A stretch of DNA of 64,000 nucleotides from Hanleya hanleyi (Eukaryota; Mollusca; Polyplacophora; Lepidopleurida; Hanleyidae), in assembly GCA_036873755.1 (NCBI GenBank), contig JAVTVY010020492.1:1-64000 (forward strand), in the 5' to 3' direction. Below the pieces are notes generated by a model. The model was not told the DNA's origin, did no database searches, and saw only the letters and a program-made list of their open reading frames with translations. Below, piece by piece: positions 46,603 through 59,342 of this stretch. The translations under genes were made by a program, and so were the position numbers. Position 1 is the first letter of the stretch; each line of letters starts with the position of its first letter.

Positions 46603-49600
46603 AAACAAGAAACTTAAATTCAATTCAATTCAATTCAATTTATTGTACCAGGTGTACCATGCCACTTATTCCCTCCTTGTCACAGTCCATCTAGATTTAT
46701 GGAAGAAGCTAGACATGTGCAATGCACATCTACACAATACTGAGCACCTACTACGCCAGTTCGGAGATTCAATCTACTGGAATTATGCAAATGTGTGCAT
46801 GAGACAAGATGAAAGAAGGGACACAAATATAAAGCAAGACCTTGATTATAAACAGGAACAAGGATCAAGACTCTTACCTCCTCCAATTAGAATGGGACGT
46901 CATTAACAATAATTATACATGAATACAATCTAGGTAAACCAAGATGGTAACTCAGGGGATTATCATCTACATGTAATGCCATAGATGGAAAATTCATGCG
47001 AAATTATGTTCGCCGATATTCTTTGAGATCCCAGAATTAGACAATTTCTGCATTTTCACTTCGACAATGATTGACATTTATTTCACGGATATTAGGCTCA
47101 ACATTTGGCTATATTTTCTACTGCCTAACAAAGCCAGAATTTTTGGTGGGAGTAAATCCGTTGATGTTCACATACACTATCTGGAAATGATGCCATATTT
47201 GGATACTTTTCCCCGACAATGTTTACCATATTGGTTCACATGATACCGTGTGTAATTACTGTGGGTGTGACTTTGAAAATTGTTTCACCAAACTAGCCAC
47301 CTGATTGGCTAACAAATGTAGTTTTAAATTCGCATGGGATTAAAATGGCGCTGAAGTCAGATATAATATTCTGTGAATCGTGAGAATATATCTGAGTTTA
47401 CTGAGATTGTTGTACATTTCACTTATTAATCAGTGTAACTCTTTGTGTATTTTCAAAAAAAAATTGTTATCACTTGTACATGAAAGGTAGCAAGTGCAAA
47501 ATATTGGTCTACTGAAATGGATTTCCTCGCTTCACAGTGAGGTCACCAAATTCTCAGGAAAAGAAAACCCTTCACATAAGCTGTTCATAAAATATATCAG
47601 GATACCTACACATGCTGAATAAAGATTCTTCTTAGAGTAAGACCGTAACATCATTGTCCTTATTTGGTAAATTCTCCTTCGATCACATGACAGTTGAAAT
47701 GATAATCAACTCATTCATGATCTCACATTACCCATCTTCGGTGAACATTCCTCATAGTAAATCCGTAAATGGTAAGAATCCATGAGCAGCTTTTCCAGAC
47801 TCACCAGTACATTAAAGCCATCAAATTTGTCCAAATTATGGTAAATTCCACATCAACTTTCAAGTAGACAAGGCTGGAACAACAACAACACTATTTTGTC
47901 CCAGTTTAGTTTACTGTAAAATGACCAATAAACATGGAATGTCACATACATGTACAATGCTGTGGGAACAACCATGTGGTCAATGTGAACTACCGGAAAA
48001 CTGGAACTTGGAGAACAAGTCTGGAATCAGATTAGCCTAAAATAATGCTGGCTAAAGTGGCAATTCAAAATATACAATTCCAGGTAGGGTGGGAGTGAGT
48101 GGCCTGGTCTTTCAATAATGCAGACTATTGTAATTATGTCATTATATGTTCTGTATTCTTAGCTGGTTATTCACTAGTTAAATCCAGACTGTGTAAGAAT
48201 TCCAAAGTTAAATCAATGGATTAAGAGATTAGGAGAATTCCTTGTGATATATAACTCACCCCCAGCAATGAAGGGCATACCTGATAGATCCTGATACCCA
48301 TAAAGGTACACAATCAACCCCTGAGTGGGCAAGTCAGGGATAATCTGGATTAGGATTATTACATGTATCACCACAGGTGGCATTCTTCTGTACATGTAAA
48401 AGTACATGTAGCCCTATAAACTTTTCGTTAAATAAGAGAACAGTTAACTAGTATGAACCTGTCAATCAAACTCAATATATTTCTTGTGGTTCTATATCTG
48501 TATATTGAAGTAAGCCATTAACACAGAGGGTCACTTTCGAAATACCTGCTTTTTATTTAGAATAAAATTGGGAGAAAACTCAAGCAAACATATTGAATAT
48601 CATATGTACATGTATCTTGTCTTGCTTGTCAAGCAGGAAAATAAAAAGATCAGAGAAATTTGATTTAGTATACACAGATAAGTAAACAAACAAACTTGAC
48701 AAATTTCAATATTACTAAATTAATCACTAAACTCTGAACCTTCAATGTTTTCTGACTGATAACCATAAAGCCCTTCTGTGTTGGTGCTTGTCCCTGACAA
48801 TGTTAAACCCCTTTCCCCTTACTAAAAATGAACTTTCATAACTATTTTTTTCGGGTATTCCTACATCAGAGACTTCAAACATTTTGCTGGGGTGAAATTA
48901 ATTCCTGACAGTTTAATCTGCAATTTCATACCCAAGTTCCATGATTGACAAAATCATTTTTTTTTCAGTGGAATACTGACCAAATTCTAACTGTAATTAC
49001 TCGCATTAAAACAATTTCAACAATGTTCAGTTATGCTTGGTTTTGAGTCGCAATGATGGTTCATGGTAAATCTCAACTAATGGAGATAAATCCTTTTTGA
49101 ATCCTTTTTAGTTCTTTGTTACTGTGTTTAGTAAGAGCTTGGCATTGTTTAATTGAAAACAGTCCTGTTTGTGGAACTTAATTTTATTATTGTTTATAGT
49201 AATGGCATGGTATCTTGAAATAGCTTTGTCATCTTACTGAAATTGGTAATTTACTGGATTGTAAATAATCGTGGCAGACAGATGGAAATGTACAGCATTG
49301 TTGACTGGGCAAGAATCTCTACAGAAATCACAGAGAGTGGATCTGAATCCCAATTTATTATTGCATCAAAAACATATTTTATGGAATAATCTCCTCAAAG
49401 TACATGTACACAATAACAACCATACTGATTGACCAAAATTGTAATTTTCGGGCCACTTCCCAAACATATTTCACAGCCCTCAACACAATGCTTTATTTAA
49501 TTCCATTATACATTTCTTTGTTCAGTTCATGGATTTACAAGCAGTCTTGTTTGAAACAATTAACAAAAGATAATTTTTTTTTACCAATTTGAAAACGTCT

Positions 49601-50669
49601 AATTTACAGGTTCAACTACCTATATCAGTTATTCAGTTTTTGAGAGAAACTAAAGTGTAACAGTAGTAGTAGTTTATTACATAATGGATCATGTCGTTTT
49701 ATAGTTTGTCTTTGTTCCCTAATTCCCTCACAAACACAGCCATCCAGAAAAAAAAAAATGCAGAACAGTGACTGGTCTGTGCCTAAAACTTTGCTCTCAG
49801 AAATGTGTATCAGGATGATAGACTTCATTGTGCCTTAAAGTCAAAGGTTTCTGTTCCATTATATTACCTATTATTGTCTTTTATAACAGGAAGTGAAGTA
49901 CATTTGAGCAAAATTTCTCACAGGTGAAATTCGTAAATAAAATGCTGTCACAAGCTTCCAGCAAAAACATTTCATACGAAAATTTGTTTAACAATATATT
50001 TAAGTTGCATGATGAATGATTTTGTGAGATACATTGTTTTAGTAAGATGATTTATATTTGTGACAGATGCTGGGATTATTTCTGTTTTTACGTGTACTAT
50101 AGTAAACAATGACTCACACACAAGCTGCAGAAGAAACTGAACCTACAGAACCTATATTCACTCCACAGGTACACATTTAGAGAAAATAGGAGCTTTTAGA
50201 CGAGGATGGTCCAAACGATGACAGCACTCCAAACCTCCAACAAGAGCGCTGAGAGCTCGAATATACAGCTATATATCTACAGAGTATATCTGCTAACCTG
50301 ATGCTGAGAACACATGCTGAGCAGCTAGGGAAAAATTTGCCAAGAGGGAAAACTACAATCTGCTCGCTGCGACGTGATACCTGGAAAACCTGGTGCTTAA
50401 TGTGGTTTGTGATGGAGAAGATTAACCCTGTCTATTGATAGCCCGCGAAAACAAAGATATATGGAATACCACGTAATTCAACGGCAAAACACAGAAGAAT
50501 ATGTTGATAATTTCACAACATATACTAGGAGTAGTTCACTTTCCTATCGTATAAATATTTGTGTTACCCTTGGGGCTGAGTAACCGACATGAAACCTCTT
50601 CCACCAATAGAGTTGGGTTCTGATTCAACCATTTCTACTTGAAAATAAAATGAGTATTCTGGTTGTACA
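46603..50669. other. Non-repetitive interval, no firm gene
   Basis: Includes an (AATTC)n run at 46618-46640 and a minus-strand donor-like GTAAGAG at about 46870-46876 with no matching exon. A coding-like minus segment near 47720-47830 lacks an in-frame acceptor. Otherwise nothing stands out. Confidence 0.4.
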
Positions 50670-51283
50670 ATGTACACACTGGAGAGCTATGAGTATGATT
50701 GCTATGCTCAAACTCTTCCATGTTCTACATTTTGGCTGAGAATTTCTAGAGAGGGAGAGAAGAACTTGCAAAGAACTATTTTGGCCACCAACACAGTCCC
50801 CTTAATTAGTGTCAGCAAGCAGCAATGCCCTGTCAAATTACATAGCAAATGTAACTTCACCTCGAAAAGTGATTTTTTAACATTGTGGTTAATGCAGGTT
50901 GTTTTGATGCCACAGGATTTTTGGCAAGGTGGGTTTCCTTATTCAAGATGCTGGCACAATTTTGAAGTGCAGCACAAGATTTTGCTACATGTACGTAACA
51001 AAATGTATGCATTTCATTTCCTTTTTTGACAAACAGAAAGAATTCACTGGTGGATTGTTCCTGCTATTCATGTCATATTGTTTCACAGGTTCCTGCTAAC
51101 ACAGACAATATATACTTCATAACAGCACCATGGCAGTTCCACAGTGAACTACACCCACTGATGCTTCACCCTGGTACCATTATGAAGTACGTATATCACT
51201 CCGATGAACACTTGATGTCAAACTGTTCCAATCCATGCAATAAGAATGTATGTCAAAGACGGAGATTAAATTTGAGCAATTGA
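50670..51283 (+). other. Two long open frames, product unknown
   Basis: A 119-codon frame (50670-51029) overlaps the start of an 85-codon frame (51026-51283) outside any repeat I can see. No domain, signal peptide or splice context is recognised. In AT-rich DNA such lengths can occur by chance but are uncommon. A decayed mobile-element protein or an unrecognised exon are alternatives. Confidence 0.15.
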
Positions 51284-51580
51284 TTACTAAATTACTTCTG
51301 GGAAATTAAATACCCTTCTGAACAATTCAACTGAACATGTTGAACGCAGTCAGAAAAGAAGAAAATGGGAAACGCATACTTGACATGTGAAGCCTGCGTG
51401 AAGTTATTGCTTCAAAGCATGCTTCTTTTCTCATCTGCACAATGACGTAAATACCTCCTTAAGACGAGAACGCCAGACAGCTTTGTTAAGAAGCAACCAA
51501 ACAGCAACCTTTCATGGACAATGGAAGATACAAATTCAAGGAAGTCTGGTGAAAATGGGAGGATTGTTGTTTAGGCTGAA

Positions 51581-51770
51581 TTCTCAAATAATTCCATCAC
51601 CTTCTGGCATTACCTGTTAAATTTTTCTCCCACCCACTAGTAGAATGAGAATTAAAAAATTACCGGTACCTATAAAATTAATTTATAAAATCTGCCAACA
51701 TCTATATTTTGGTGGGAAAAGCCAATTTGCCCGCTTGAATTACTAGAGAATTTACAGTAATTTTATTTCC
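51581..51770. mobile_element. Degenerate mariner-like MITE (AATTCAATC family)
   Basis: Left TCTCAAATAATTCCATCACC and right TGAATTACTAGAGAATTTAC correspond to the family ends with several changes. Confidence 0.55.
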
Positions 51771-51779
51771 TTCACAGTT

Positions 51780-53560
51780 ATCTGTCTGTCTGGTTTACCC
51801 ATGTCTCTGAATATATTACTTCTTGTACACATAAAATTTCTCCAGTGAAGGAACATCTCAGTAAAGTGAATAATTTCTGACAACTGATAGTGTAGAACAA
51901 ATTTAGCCGCTGTTACTTAACTGACATCATGACCTTGCTTTTGAAATACACATGCTATATGCAATAGTTATTAATTATGGAATTTCAGTATGGTACCAGG
52001 ATATTGAGGCATCACAGCAACAGTATAATGCAATCAAACACACAAATTCTTTCAGCTGGACGAGTATTTTGTCGACTTAACTTAGCTCTGATAAGCAATC
52101 AACCACAGCTGTTTAATCTGGAAACTGAAATGTAAATCTTGCCAACGAGGTACACACATAGGCTTCATTTTCGAAAGATTTTAGGTTGATTGTTGAATAG
52201 TCCATGGTCAGTGATACTTGCATGTCAATTTATTTCAAAGCCAGTTTAACTCTTTCGCCGATTATTTCCCCTGACAAAAGTGACCTGCTGACGATCAATT
52301 CCCTGAGAACTGTTAAAATTTGTATATGTTGTCTTTGGAATGCTAGAAATTGCGTTTGCGTCAGAGATTTGCAGAAAAACATAAGAAACCTGTCTCCACA
52401 ATACACACTACAGTGTTATTTGCTCTAGTTTTATAGCAAAATAAATAAAATAGTGTACAAAATTAGGTTTTACTGCGAGAGAATGCGCTTTCCCTGGCTT
52501 TCTCGACTTAAAAACGTCAAAATGCAACGGAGAAATCGTCTTTTTTTGACCGCATTTGACAGCATTTTTCTCGAGTTTTACTCTGCCATTTTTTATGTTT
52601 GACCTCTCATTGGAAAGCATGACCTTTCACCTTTTCACACACGAAATAACCTGGAATGGATGGCAAAATAAAACGGAGGATACGATTGGATTATAAAATG
52701 ATGTAATTCCATCCTTCCAGTCACTGTCTACGCTCATCTCAAATCTGTTAGAGGTCACGTGGGCAAAATTATGCATACCGATTGGCTCGTCGGCTCACTA
52801 ACACAGCTTGCTGCCGACATTTTGAAACTTGTTTGACAAACTTTGCGGATCAAGACTCGTAAAAATATGGAAATAAACTTTGCCGGTCGTCGTTGGCAGT
52901 TTCAATCGTCTGGGGAATATTCACCACACTTTACCAGTCATGTAACTTCAAAAATACGTTAGGATGAGGTTTTCGATGATTTTTCCCCATTTTTGCGGCT
53001 TGCTGTCGAGATGCCTGTCACACGGTATGTGGGGAAAAATGCATTTTTCATTCCGATTTTTTTCGTTCAACATCTAAATTTGCTTTATTTATTTTTCAAA
53101 CAAGCAAACAATTTCGAGAATCAAATTGATCAGGGTTTCGGCTTTCCAGAAGTATACAGTGTTTGATAGGTTTCCGTTAAAATGAATGCAAAAAAATTAA
53201 AGTGCTGTACCCATCGTGATGGCCAACAGGTTTAAAGCTAACCCGGTCTACCGGGTATGGTCGTATGGATACGCACTCTCGTTAGCCCTGTTTACCGGGA
53301 ATGATCGGTGAAAGGATTAAATTCTGACATGTTTAAATCATATCTGAAGGTATCGTCTGATTCCCGATCAACAAATCGGAAGTTGAAACTATTTACCCCT
53401 TTCAGAGCTCACTGACATCATGTCCCTGGCAGGGAATCCCATATTCCAACTAGGGAACCCCCAAGTAAGATATTCTGACAACAGTCACATCTTACAGCCA
53501 TTAATAGGCTGTAAAATTCAATCAAAAACTCCGGAGAGAAGCCAAGAATCACGATAAACT
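51780..53560. other. Interval without recognised gene
   Basis: From about 52740 to 53010 the base composition is more GC-rich, with CACGTG and CCGATTGGCTCG motifs. This recalls the interior of E3 but is not alignable by eye. Nothing else is supported. Confidence 0.35.
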
Positions 53561-53710
53561 TATGAAAAACTCAATCCTGGCCAAAAATGGTAATGTTAAA
53601 TACACATTAGGAGAGTTAAACTTCTAGAAACTGAATATTGATTGGACAAAAACTCAATTCAGCGCTGAAAAAAACTTTGACATCTATAAACCCCCCCCCT
53701 CCCCCCCGAC
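53560..53710. repeat. Possible relic of an E3/E5-type end, plus C-rich tract
   Basis: Contains ATGAAAAACTCAAT and GACAAAAACTCAATTC, which resemble the AAACTCAATTT subterminal repeats, and ends in a C8TC7-like tract (53690-53708). No TIR was found. Confidence 0.3.
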
Positions 53711-54174
53711 AATAGAGGGTAGTTCAAGTTCAATGCATACACCAATGTTTAGATTTGCTCATGTGCTATGATAGTAGTCCAGTGATTTGTCCCTTCATTT
53801 TGGCAGTGTTTCAGAAAATAATGACTTTCTCTAGGCTCAGTATCCAGAACACAAATGTATGACATGTGGTGTCTATGTTCAGGGACATCGCCGAATGCAC
53901 AAGGTCGCGTCACACCCACATCAATGGAATGGAAGGCATCGTTCATTATTTTTAAAAAGTTCTATGAAATTCCTTTGCATTTCAATTTTACCAAGATGAA
54001 TTCAGCCAACATAAAATTCCATTTGATTACATTGTGGCTCCACAAAAATATATATTTAGAATGCCAGTTTTTGTAATGTGTTATATGCACTGAATATGTG
54101 TAAGTTGATGAAATTATAGTTTTAATCATATTTATGCTTATAAGGAAAATAAAATCTGGTAATATGTCTTTTTA

Positions 54175-54662
54175 AAGGTGAAATGCAAAGGTTTTCATAT
54201 TTTCCTTTTTATATTCTTCATGGACCATTTATGATTGAAATGTCAGCCTAAATACTTCATTTGATTTTATTTGAAGTATTTTGTCTCCTGGTAGCTTTTG
54301 AAAAGTGCTTCTAAGTTGGTATCTCAGCCCGGCCGATTTTAGAAATGATATCCGCATCGCTTATCTGCCCTTGTTTGACGCTGGTTTGTGATGTCACATC
54401 AGACCACCTGGCCGGTCATCAATACTTGTAACGTTCAGTCTCCGGGTGGTTGGACCGATGTGACGTCACAATCGAGGAGAGATAAGCGATGATGTTTTGT
54501 AAATTTGAATTCAGCTGGGCTAGATGTACCAACTTTTAAAAAGATTCTAGCAGACAAGATAATTAGAATAAATCCAAGTGAAGTAGATATTCTGATAATT
54601 CTATCATTATTCAACCTATAATAAATGTAAAACAGAGAATTTAAAAACCTTCGTGTTTCACC
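54175..54662. mobile_element. MITE family B, copy 2
   Basis: Ends AGGTGAAATGCAAAGGTTTT and, in reverse, AGGTGAAACACGAAGGTTTT are clear inverted repeats. A large internal palindrome spans GCTTATC, TGTGATGTCACAT, TGTGACGTCACA and GATAAGC. It aligns with 22030-22497. Confidence 0.82.
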
Positions 54663-55112
54663 TTCAAGAGCAAAGAAATATATCTTTTCAATTCATGCAA
54701 AATGGCATATCAATAAAAGATGGAAAAACAATATACATGTACATGTTCATGTAGATATTTTGTACAAAGCAGATGTTTTTCACTCTGCTCTGAACACTAA
54801 TTATTTTATCCGATAATCTTACTAGGCTTGTGTGCATTGACCACTGGTCCTTTTAACAGTCTTTTTAGCATGTTGACTTATTTCTTTTCACACTAGAAAT
54901 CAAGATAAAGTCAGTTGAAGAGGTGAAAAGGTGTCACTTGATGTATCTTGAAGCCTGCTTAATGAAGTTGGTCCCAAATTAATTGGGAGGGACATAATAA
55001 TGGACGTAAACCTACAGCTGTTCAAATAGTTCCGAGGTATTCATCTGAGATAGTTGCATTGTAACAAAAATGTGAAACCCCAAATACTTTATATTTGCAC
55101 ATAATGAAGTAA

Positions 55113-55207
55113 AATATGGTCAATAGTATTAAATATGGTCAATAGTATTAAATATGGTCAATAGTATTAAATATGGTCAATAGTATTAAATATGGTCAAT
55201 AGTATTT
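55113..55207. repeat. 19-bp tandem repeat, 5 copies
   Basis: AATATGGTCAATAGTATTA is repeated five times without a visible mismatch except at the right edge. Confidence 0.95.
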
Positions 55208-55437
55208 TTATCACTTTTAGTCACTTAGAATCTGATCAAGGACACCTTCTGAACATAGAGCTGAATTAATACAGACAGCATACATTGTAGATGTTGGAAT
55301 CCGCTTCTAAATCATGTTTTGAAGTGATCAAATCATTAGAGACTGAGTATTTGAAAGAACTGGGATTGATTTCGATTTCAGATCTTCTAATTTTTGTTGG
55401 AATGAAAATCATTTATGAAAATGCCTCGAATACACCA

Positions 55438-55520
55438 ATGTAGGCCAGTTGACATAAAGATGGTCTTTTTCTGCTTCTAAGTCTACAAATGCTGTGCGAA
55501 ACATTACAAGAAATAGGGTA
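55438..55520. mobile_element. Right half of a CCCTATTTCTT-ended MITE
   Basis: AAGATGGTCTTTTTCTGCTT through AAGAAATAGGG-TA matches 21260-21337. The left half is not found. Confidence 0.6.
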
Positions 55521-56998
55521 GTATGGGGGGGATTAGTAGCTCCATTGTTCTCCCACCATGCTGAGGAGAAATCTCATACTCAGCGCAAGAGCACGAGTAG
55601 TGGTCTGCCAATTCTGTTCCTCTTGCATAACTCACAACAACACACAACACCCCTTTCACATTTTGCTTCAAAACGTTATCAAACACATTTTTCAACAAAA
55701 CCAACACTTCCAATTTATTTATTTGTGCTGTATTTATTAACCTTTTTGTGTTTTATAGTTCTATCCGTAGCTGAAAACCAGAATGGCTGTAAAGCTCAGA
55801 AAATTCACCATTCTCACACTCAACGATCTCTTTTCTAACAATTCCTGGCAAAAAAAACCAAGTTGATGTGATACTTACAGTGTTATTCTAAATGCTTATA
55901 ATCACGGTTTCACAGAAATGCCGAATTGTTTTTTTTAAAATTCATATGAATGGAAAAAGGAAACTATACATCTAGAAAACGAGCCGAGCTTGTTTATATA
56001 CAGTTCCATCGAAATTGTATGTTGTGTGCCAAGAGTGCTGATCTTGTACTCACGGAAATTCAGGTTTGGGAAGAAAGTTTATCGTGCGGCGAGATCGAGA
56101 TACATGTATCGCATCTCTTTCCATGCATACCAACAAAAGAAAAACAGGCCAGGTTTTTTTTCTTTGCAACCATAATCATATATGTTAGAAGAGTTCTGTG
56201 CAAAACTGTCAGTAGTTCTTGTTTCATTTTGTTGATGAAGATCGGCGAAGAAGATACATGAAAAATAAAGACATGACATGTCCAAAAAACTTTTCCTGAA
56301 ATTTCTACCTGAGTTTTGACGCAAATTTATTCAGTTTTCATGCAGATAATTGATCGAGTACGGTGGAAGTAAGAATTTGGATACATCATGCACCTACATG
56401 TAGCATGTGTCTCCACAATCTGGAAATTCACTGTTTTCGGTGATTTAAAATGTGGATACACCTACATAATTTGTATCCACAAAAACCCGCTACATTGCGG
56501 TTACGCCATTCTCGTCGGTGCAAGGCAGCCCACAGAACTAATCATGTCTGATGACTGAAGATGTGAACTCAAAACATTAGGGAGTATAACATTTTGCTAG
56601 TCCGCCAGCTGAGCACAATAGAGCAACTCATTTTCCCCAGACTCTATCCCTGCATTTATTTAACCACACATGTAATCAACATTTACCTGGGGATTTATTC
56701 TAATGGTTGCAAAATAAAGATATTTACATAAATGTAAATTTGTATATGCCACATTAACTGTACAAAAGAAGATTCTTATACAGCTTGGTATAAATTAGTT
56801 CATTTATACATTTACTCCTCATCTGCGAACATTACTGATGAAACAGCTTACCTGTAATTAGGTGATATATGACCTGCTTTTGAACTTTAAAAATTCTCGC
56901 TCACACGTAAATGTTACTACAACCAATATACCTTCCTAATTTCCCAGATTTGTGGTTTCACACTCTATAGTCACCACACAGCTCACTGTTGATGATCA

Positions 56999-57163
56999 TT
57001 ATCCTGAAATAACCAGCATATCCACTGAACAAGCATCGCTATGGCAACAGAGTGGAAAATACACAGTTTTGGATGGCAGAGTCACTATTCCTGAGGCGGG
57101 CTTCTTAAAATACTTCCCCGGCTTGTCAGCTTCAAGAGCCTGTCTGTAGGAGAAGCGGCACCA
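56999..57163 (-). CDS. Candidate minus-strand exon, product unknown
   Basis: After a good minus-strand acceptor (GCTTCTCCTACAG or the next AG four bases on) the frame reads ALEADKPGKYFKKPASG and onward to a stop at TAA. With the second AG it is phase 0, which suits the donor at 57244. It could be a terminal exon, or continue through a weak donor to the exon at 45520. The plus strand is also open here (56952-57149). No family is recognised. Confidence 0.22.
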   Translation of the reverse strand, partial: WCRFSYRQALEADKPGKYFKKPASGIVTLPSKTVYFPLCCHSDACSVDMLVISG

Positions 57164-57244
57164 GTAACAGATTGAACGACAAAAAAACAATAGCCTGGCA
57201 GGTCGGTGGAAGGAATAGCTTTCTAATTAAGGTGAACAACTTAC

Positions 57245-57393
57245 ACCTGCAGAGTCGTCAGTAATCTTTATCCTAAATGGTACCCGACATCCACCTTGAT
57301 ATGAAATACAATCCAAAAATACAACTATTTTCCAAGTATCTCTACTTGTGTGCTCTAGAGGCTTCAGCAGATGAGCATAAAAATAACAGCAGG
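57245..57393 (-). CDS. Candidate minus-strand exon, possible upstream RhoGEF exon
   Basis: The minus strand runs from an acceptor ending GATGCAG to the donor GTAAGT. The peptide includes DTWKIVVFLDCISYQGG and RIKITDDSAG. The donor is phase 0, as needed for the RhoGEF exon that starts at 45520, or for the candidate exon 80 bp away. The acceptor choice is uncertain and the opposite strand is open too. Confidence 0.25.
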
Positions 57394-57623
57394 CTGCATC
57401 AGTCAGAGATACATGTACTGAACTCCTTGACCACACAGGTGTATGGACAGAAGAAATGGAGTGTAAAAGACATATATGTATGGCCAGAATCACAACTGCA
57501 CATCTACAGGATACTAAGCATCTATCATAACCAGTTTGGCAGAGATGCTGACTGGCTAAAAGATGTATGGTACATGAACTTGACTATGAAAAAACCTATT
57601 CATTCAAATTTAAATATCTGAAC

Positions 57624-57654
57624 ATGTCGTGCCTGCATATCATAAGAACAGCAG
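57624..57654 (+). CDS. Candidate first coding exon of small spliced gene
   Basis: ATG followed by MSCLHIIRTA and one base, then the donor GTATGT. The phase (1) matches the acceptor at 58388. The short length keeps this exon tentative. Confidence 0.25.
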
Positions 57655-57759
57655 GTATGTATATGGGAGAAGGTTAGGGATATTCATGTAGCTATCGGCA
57701 TTGTCTGACAAAAAAAGCAAATTCAAAATCATATGAAATTTTTTTTATATAAAGTTCTA

Positions 57760-57975
57760 CCCCACATTCAGTAAAGTATAAAGTTATACCCTTCAATCAA
57801 TAAAGACAAAGTTATAACCCCCAATCAATAGAGTATGAAGTTATACTCCCAATATATAAAGTGTTAACTTATTCCCCCCCTCCCCCCTAACTATCCAAGT
57901 GTTGGGTGGTTTAACAAAACTCAAAATAAATAAAGTGACTACCCCCAAATAAAATACAAAGTTATACTCCTGAAT
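57760..57975. repeat. Degenerate tandem repeat around AAAGTTATACCC
   Basis: Six or so diverged units of about 30 bp (CAATCAATAAAGTATAAAGT then TATACCCCC), with a C-rich patch near 57877-57889. It lies in the intron of the proposed plus-strand gene. Confidence 0.75.
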
Positions 57976-58387
57976 CAGCCTAAGTCTGAAGATTTCCATC
58001 CATTATCAACACATGATGTCGACCATATGTATTTGACGGAAACAGTCAACAGTTAATAGCAGTATTAAATCAAGTACTGGTCACGCACCAGTGTATTAAC
58101 CAGGGGTGTGCAAGAGTGATTTGCACTCCCTGATTGCAATTTGCACATCATAAATCTGCTCAGATTGTTTATGAAAATTAGAGATATGCACACCCAGATC
58201 CCCAATTTCTGGCTAATATGCTGCCACTCACTGAAGTGAAAAAGAAACACATAAGTAAAGAAAATACTTGAGTACCAGTAATAGAAGTTTTTTCTTCCCA
58301 GAGAGCAAAAACAAAGGTACTGTCTATATGTAACTTGTACAGTTTTTCTGATTTCTGGCTTTTTGGTTTTTTTTCTTTCTTTGACAG

Positions 58388-58593
58388 ATGATTTGAGGTT
58401 TTGTTTCCAGCACATCATCATCATCATCATCATACCAGTGATGCCACTCGAGATCAAAGCGACCTTGAACATTTACTACCATTTTAACAGTCAACTCATA
58501 TTACCAACTGAACGTTACTCAATAGTGTATTACAGGCATTATGTCCCAGCTGATTTATGTATCCATCCACCAAACCGCCTTCCTCCTCGCAAG
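58388..58593 (+). CDS. Candidate middle exon of small spliced gene
   Basis: Preceded by a very long pyrimidine tract ending TTTGACAG and closed by the donor AAG|GTAAAC. Open throughout in the frame that ends HYVPADLCIHPPNRLPPRK. A run of ATC codons (seven isoleucines) near its start is odd. A shorter version starting at 58536 after TATTACAG is possible. It ends in phase 0 and joins the exon at 58685. Confidence 0.38.
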
Positions 58594-58684
58594 GTAAACC
58601 CATCAAATTTATTCTTAAACACTGGCATGTGTGCGGCATGTGTTACTAACTAATGTGTTTTTACCCCAATCAAGGAATTTACAG

Positions 58685-58732
58685 GGAACAGGCCGCTGGG
58701 AGTTCGCGAGGTTTGGGCAGAGATCAAAATGA
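58685..58732 (+). CDS. Candidate terminal exon of small spliced gene
   Basis: The 91-bp intron before it has GTAAAC at its 5' end, a perfect TACTAAC branch point at 58644-58650, a pyrimidine stretch and TTTACAG. In phase 0 the exon reads GTGRWEFARFGQRSK then TGA. The three candidate exons give a basic product of about 94 residues. I do not recognise the protein. No AATAAA was seen before the 29-bp array that follows. Confidence 0.42.
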   Translation, partial: GTGRWEFARFGQRSK

Positions 58733-58875
58733 GCGGTGAATTCCTCTCATTAACAAGGATATCATGTCAATCCAAGAAATAGACATGATAGGCAAGACCC
58801 CCAAGCCTTCAGCGGATATAGATTTTGGAATTTCTCTTAAAAAATTAATTGCTTTACCATTCTCAGTATACAATC

Positions 58876-59342
58876 AAACTTTGTAATCCTAGCCACTTTG
58901 TAACAAACTTTGTAATCCTAGCCACTTTGAAACAAACTTTGTAATCCTAGCCACTTTGTAACAAACTTTGTAATCCTAGCCACTTTGTAACAAACTTTGT
59001 AATCCTAGCCACTTTGTAACAAACTTTGTAATCCTAGCCACTTTGTAACAAACTTTGTAATCCTAGCCACTTTGTAACAAACTTTGTAATCCTAGCCACT
59101 TTGTAACAAACTTTGTAATCCTAGCCACTTTGTAACAAACTTTGTAATCCTAGCCACTTTGTAACAAACTTTGTAATCCTAGCCACTTTGTAACAAACTT
59201 TGTAATCCTAGCCACTTTGAAACAAACTTTGTAATCCTAGCCACTTTGAAACAAACTTTGTAATCCTAGCCACTTTGAAACAAACTTTGTAATCCTAGCC
59301 ACTTTGTAACAAACTTTGTAATCCTAGCCACTTTGAAACAAA
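58876..59342. repeat. 29-bp minisatellite, 16 copies
   Basis: AAACTTTGTAATCCTAGCCA plus CTTTGTAAC repeats 16 times. The only visible variation is a GTAAC/GAAAC switch at one position, grouped mainly in the last copies. This homogeneity suggests recent expansion. Confidence 0.97.

Larger units (their letters stand above)
54663..56998. other. Interval without recognised gene
   Basis: Holds the 19-bp array and a MITE fragment listed separately. Open frames up to 114 codons (55494-55838) show no known domain or splice pair. Confidence 0.4.

Noticed and set aside
47720..47840. Minus-strand coding-like block (NLDKFDGFNVLVSLEKLL)
   Set aside because: A TGA lies between the only good acceptor and this frame, so it cannot be an exon as read.
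53749..53946. Minus-strand frame ending NHWTTIIAHEQI
   Set aside because: No family recognised, no clear acceptor, and no poly(A) signal nearby.
58103..58192. Possible eighth CAGGG element (CAGGGGTGTGCA ... TGCACACCCAG)
   Set aside because: The ends match for only about 10 bp and no flanking duplication was found.
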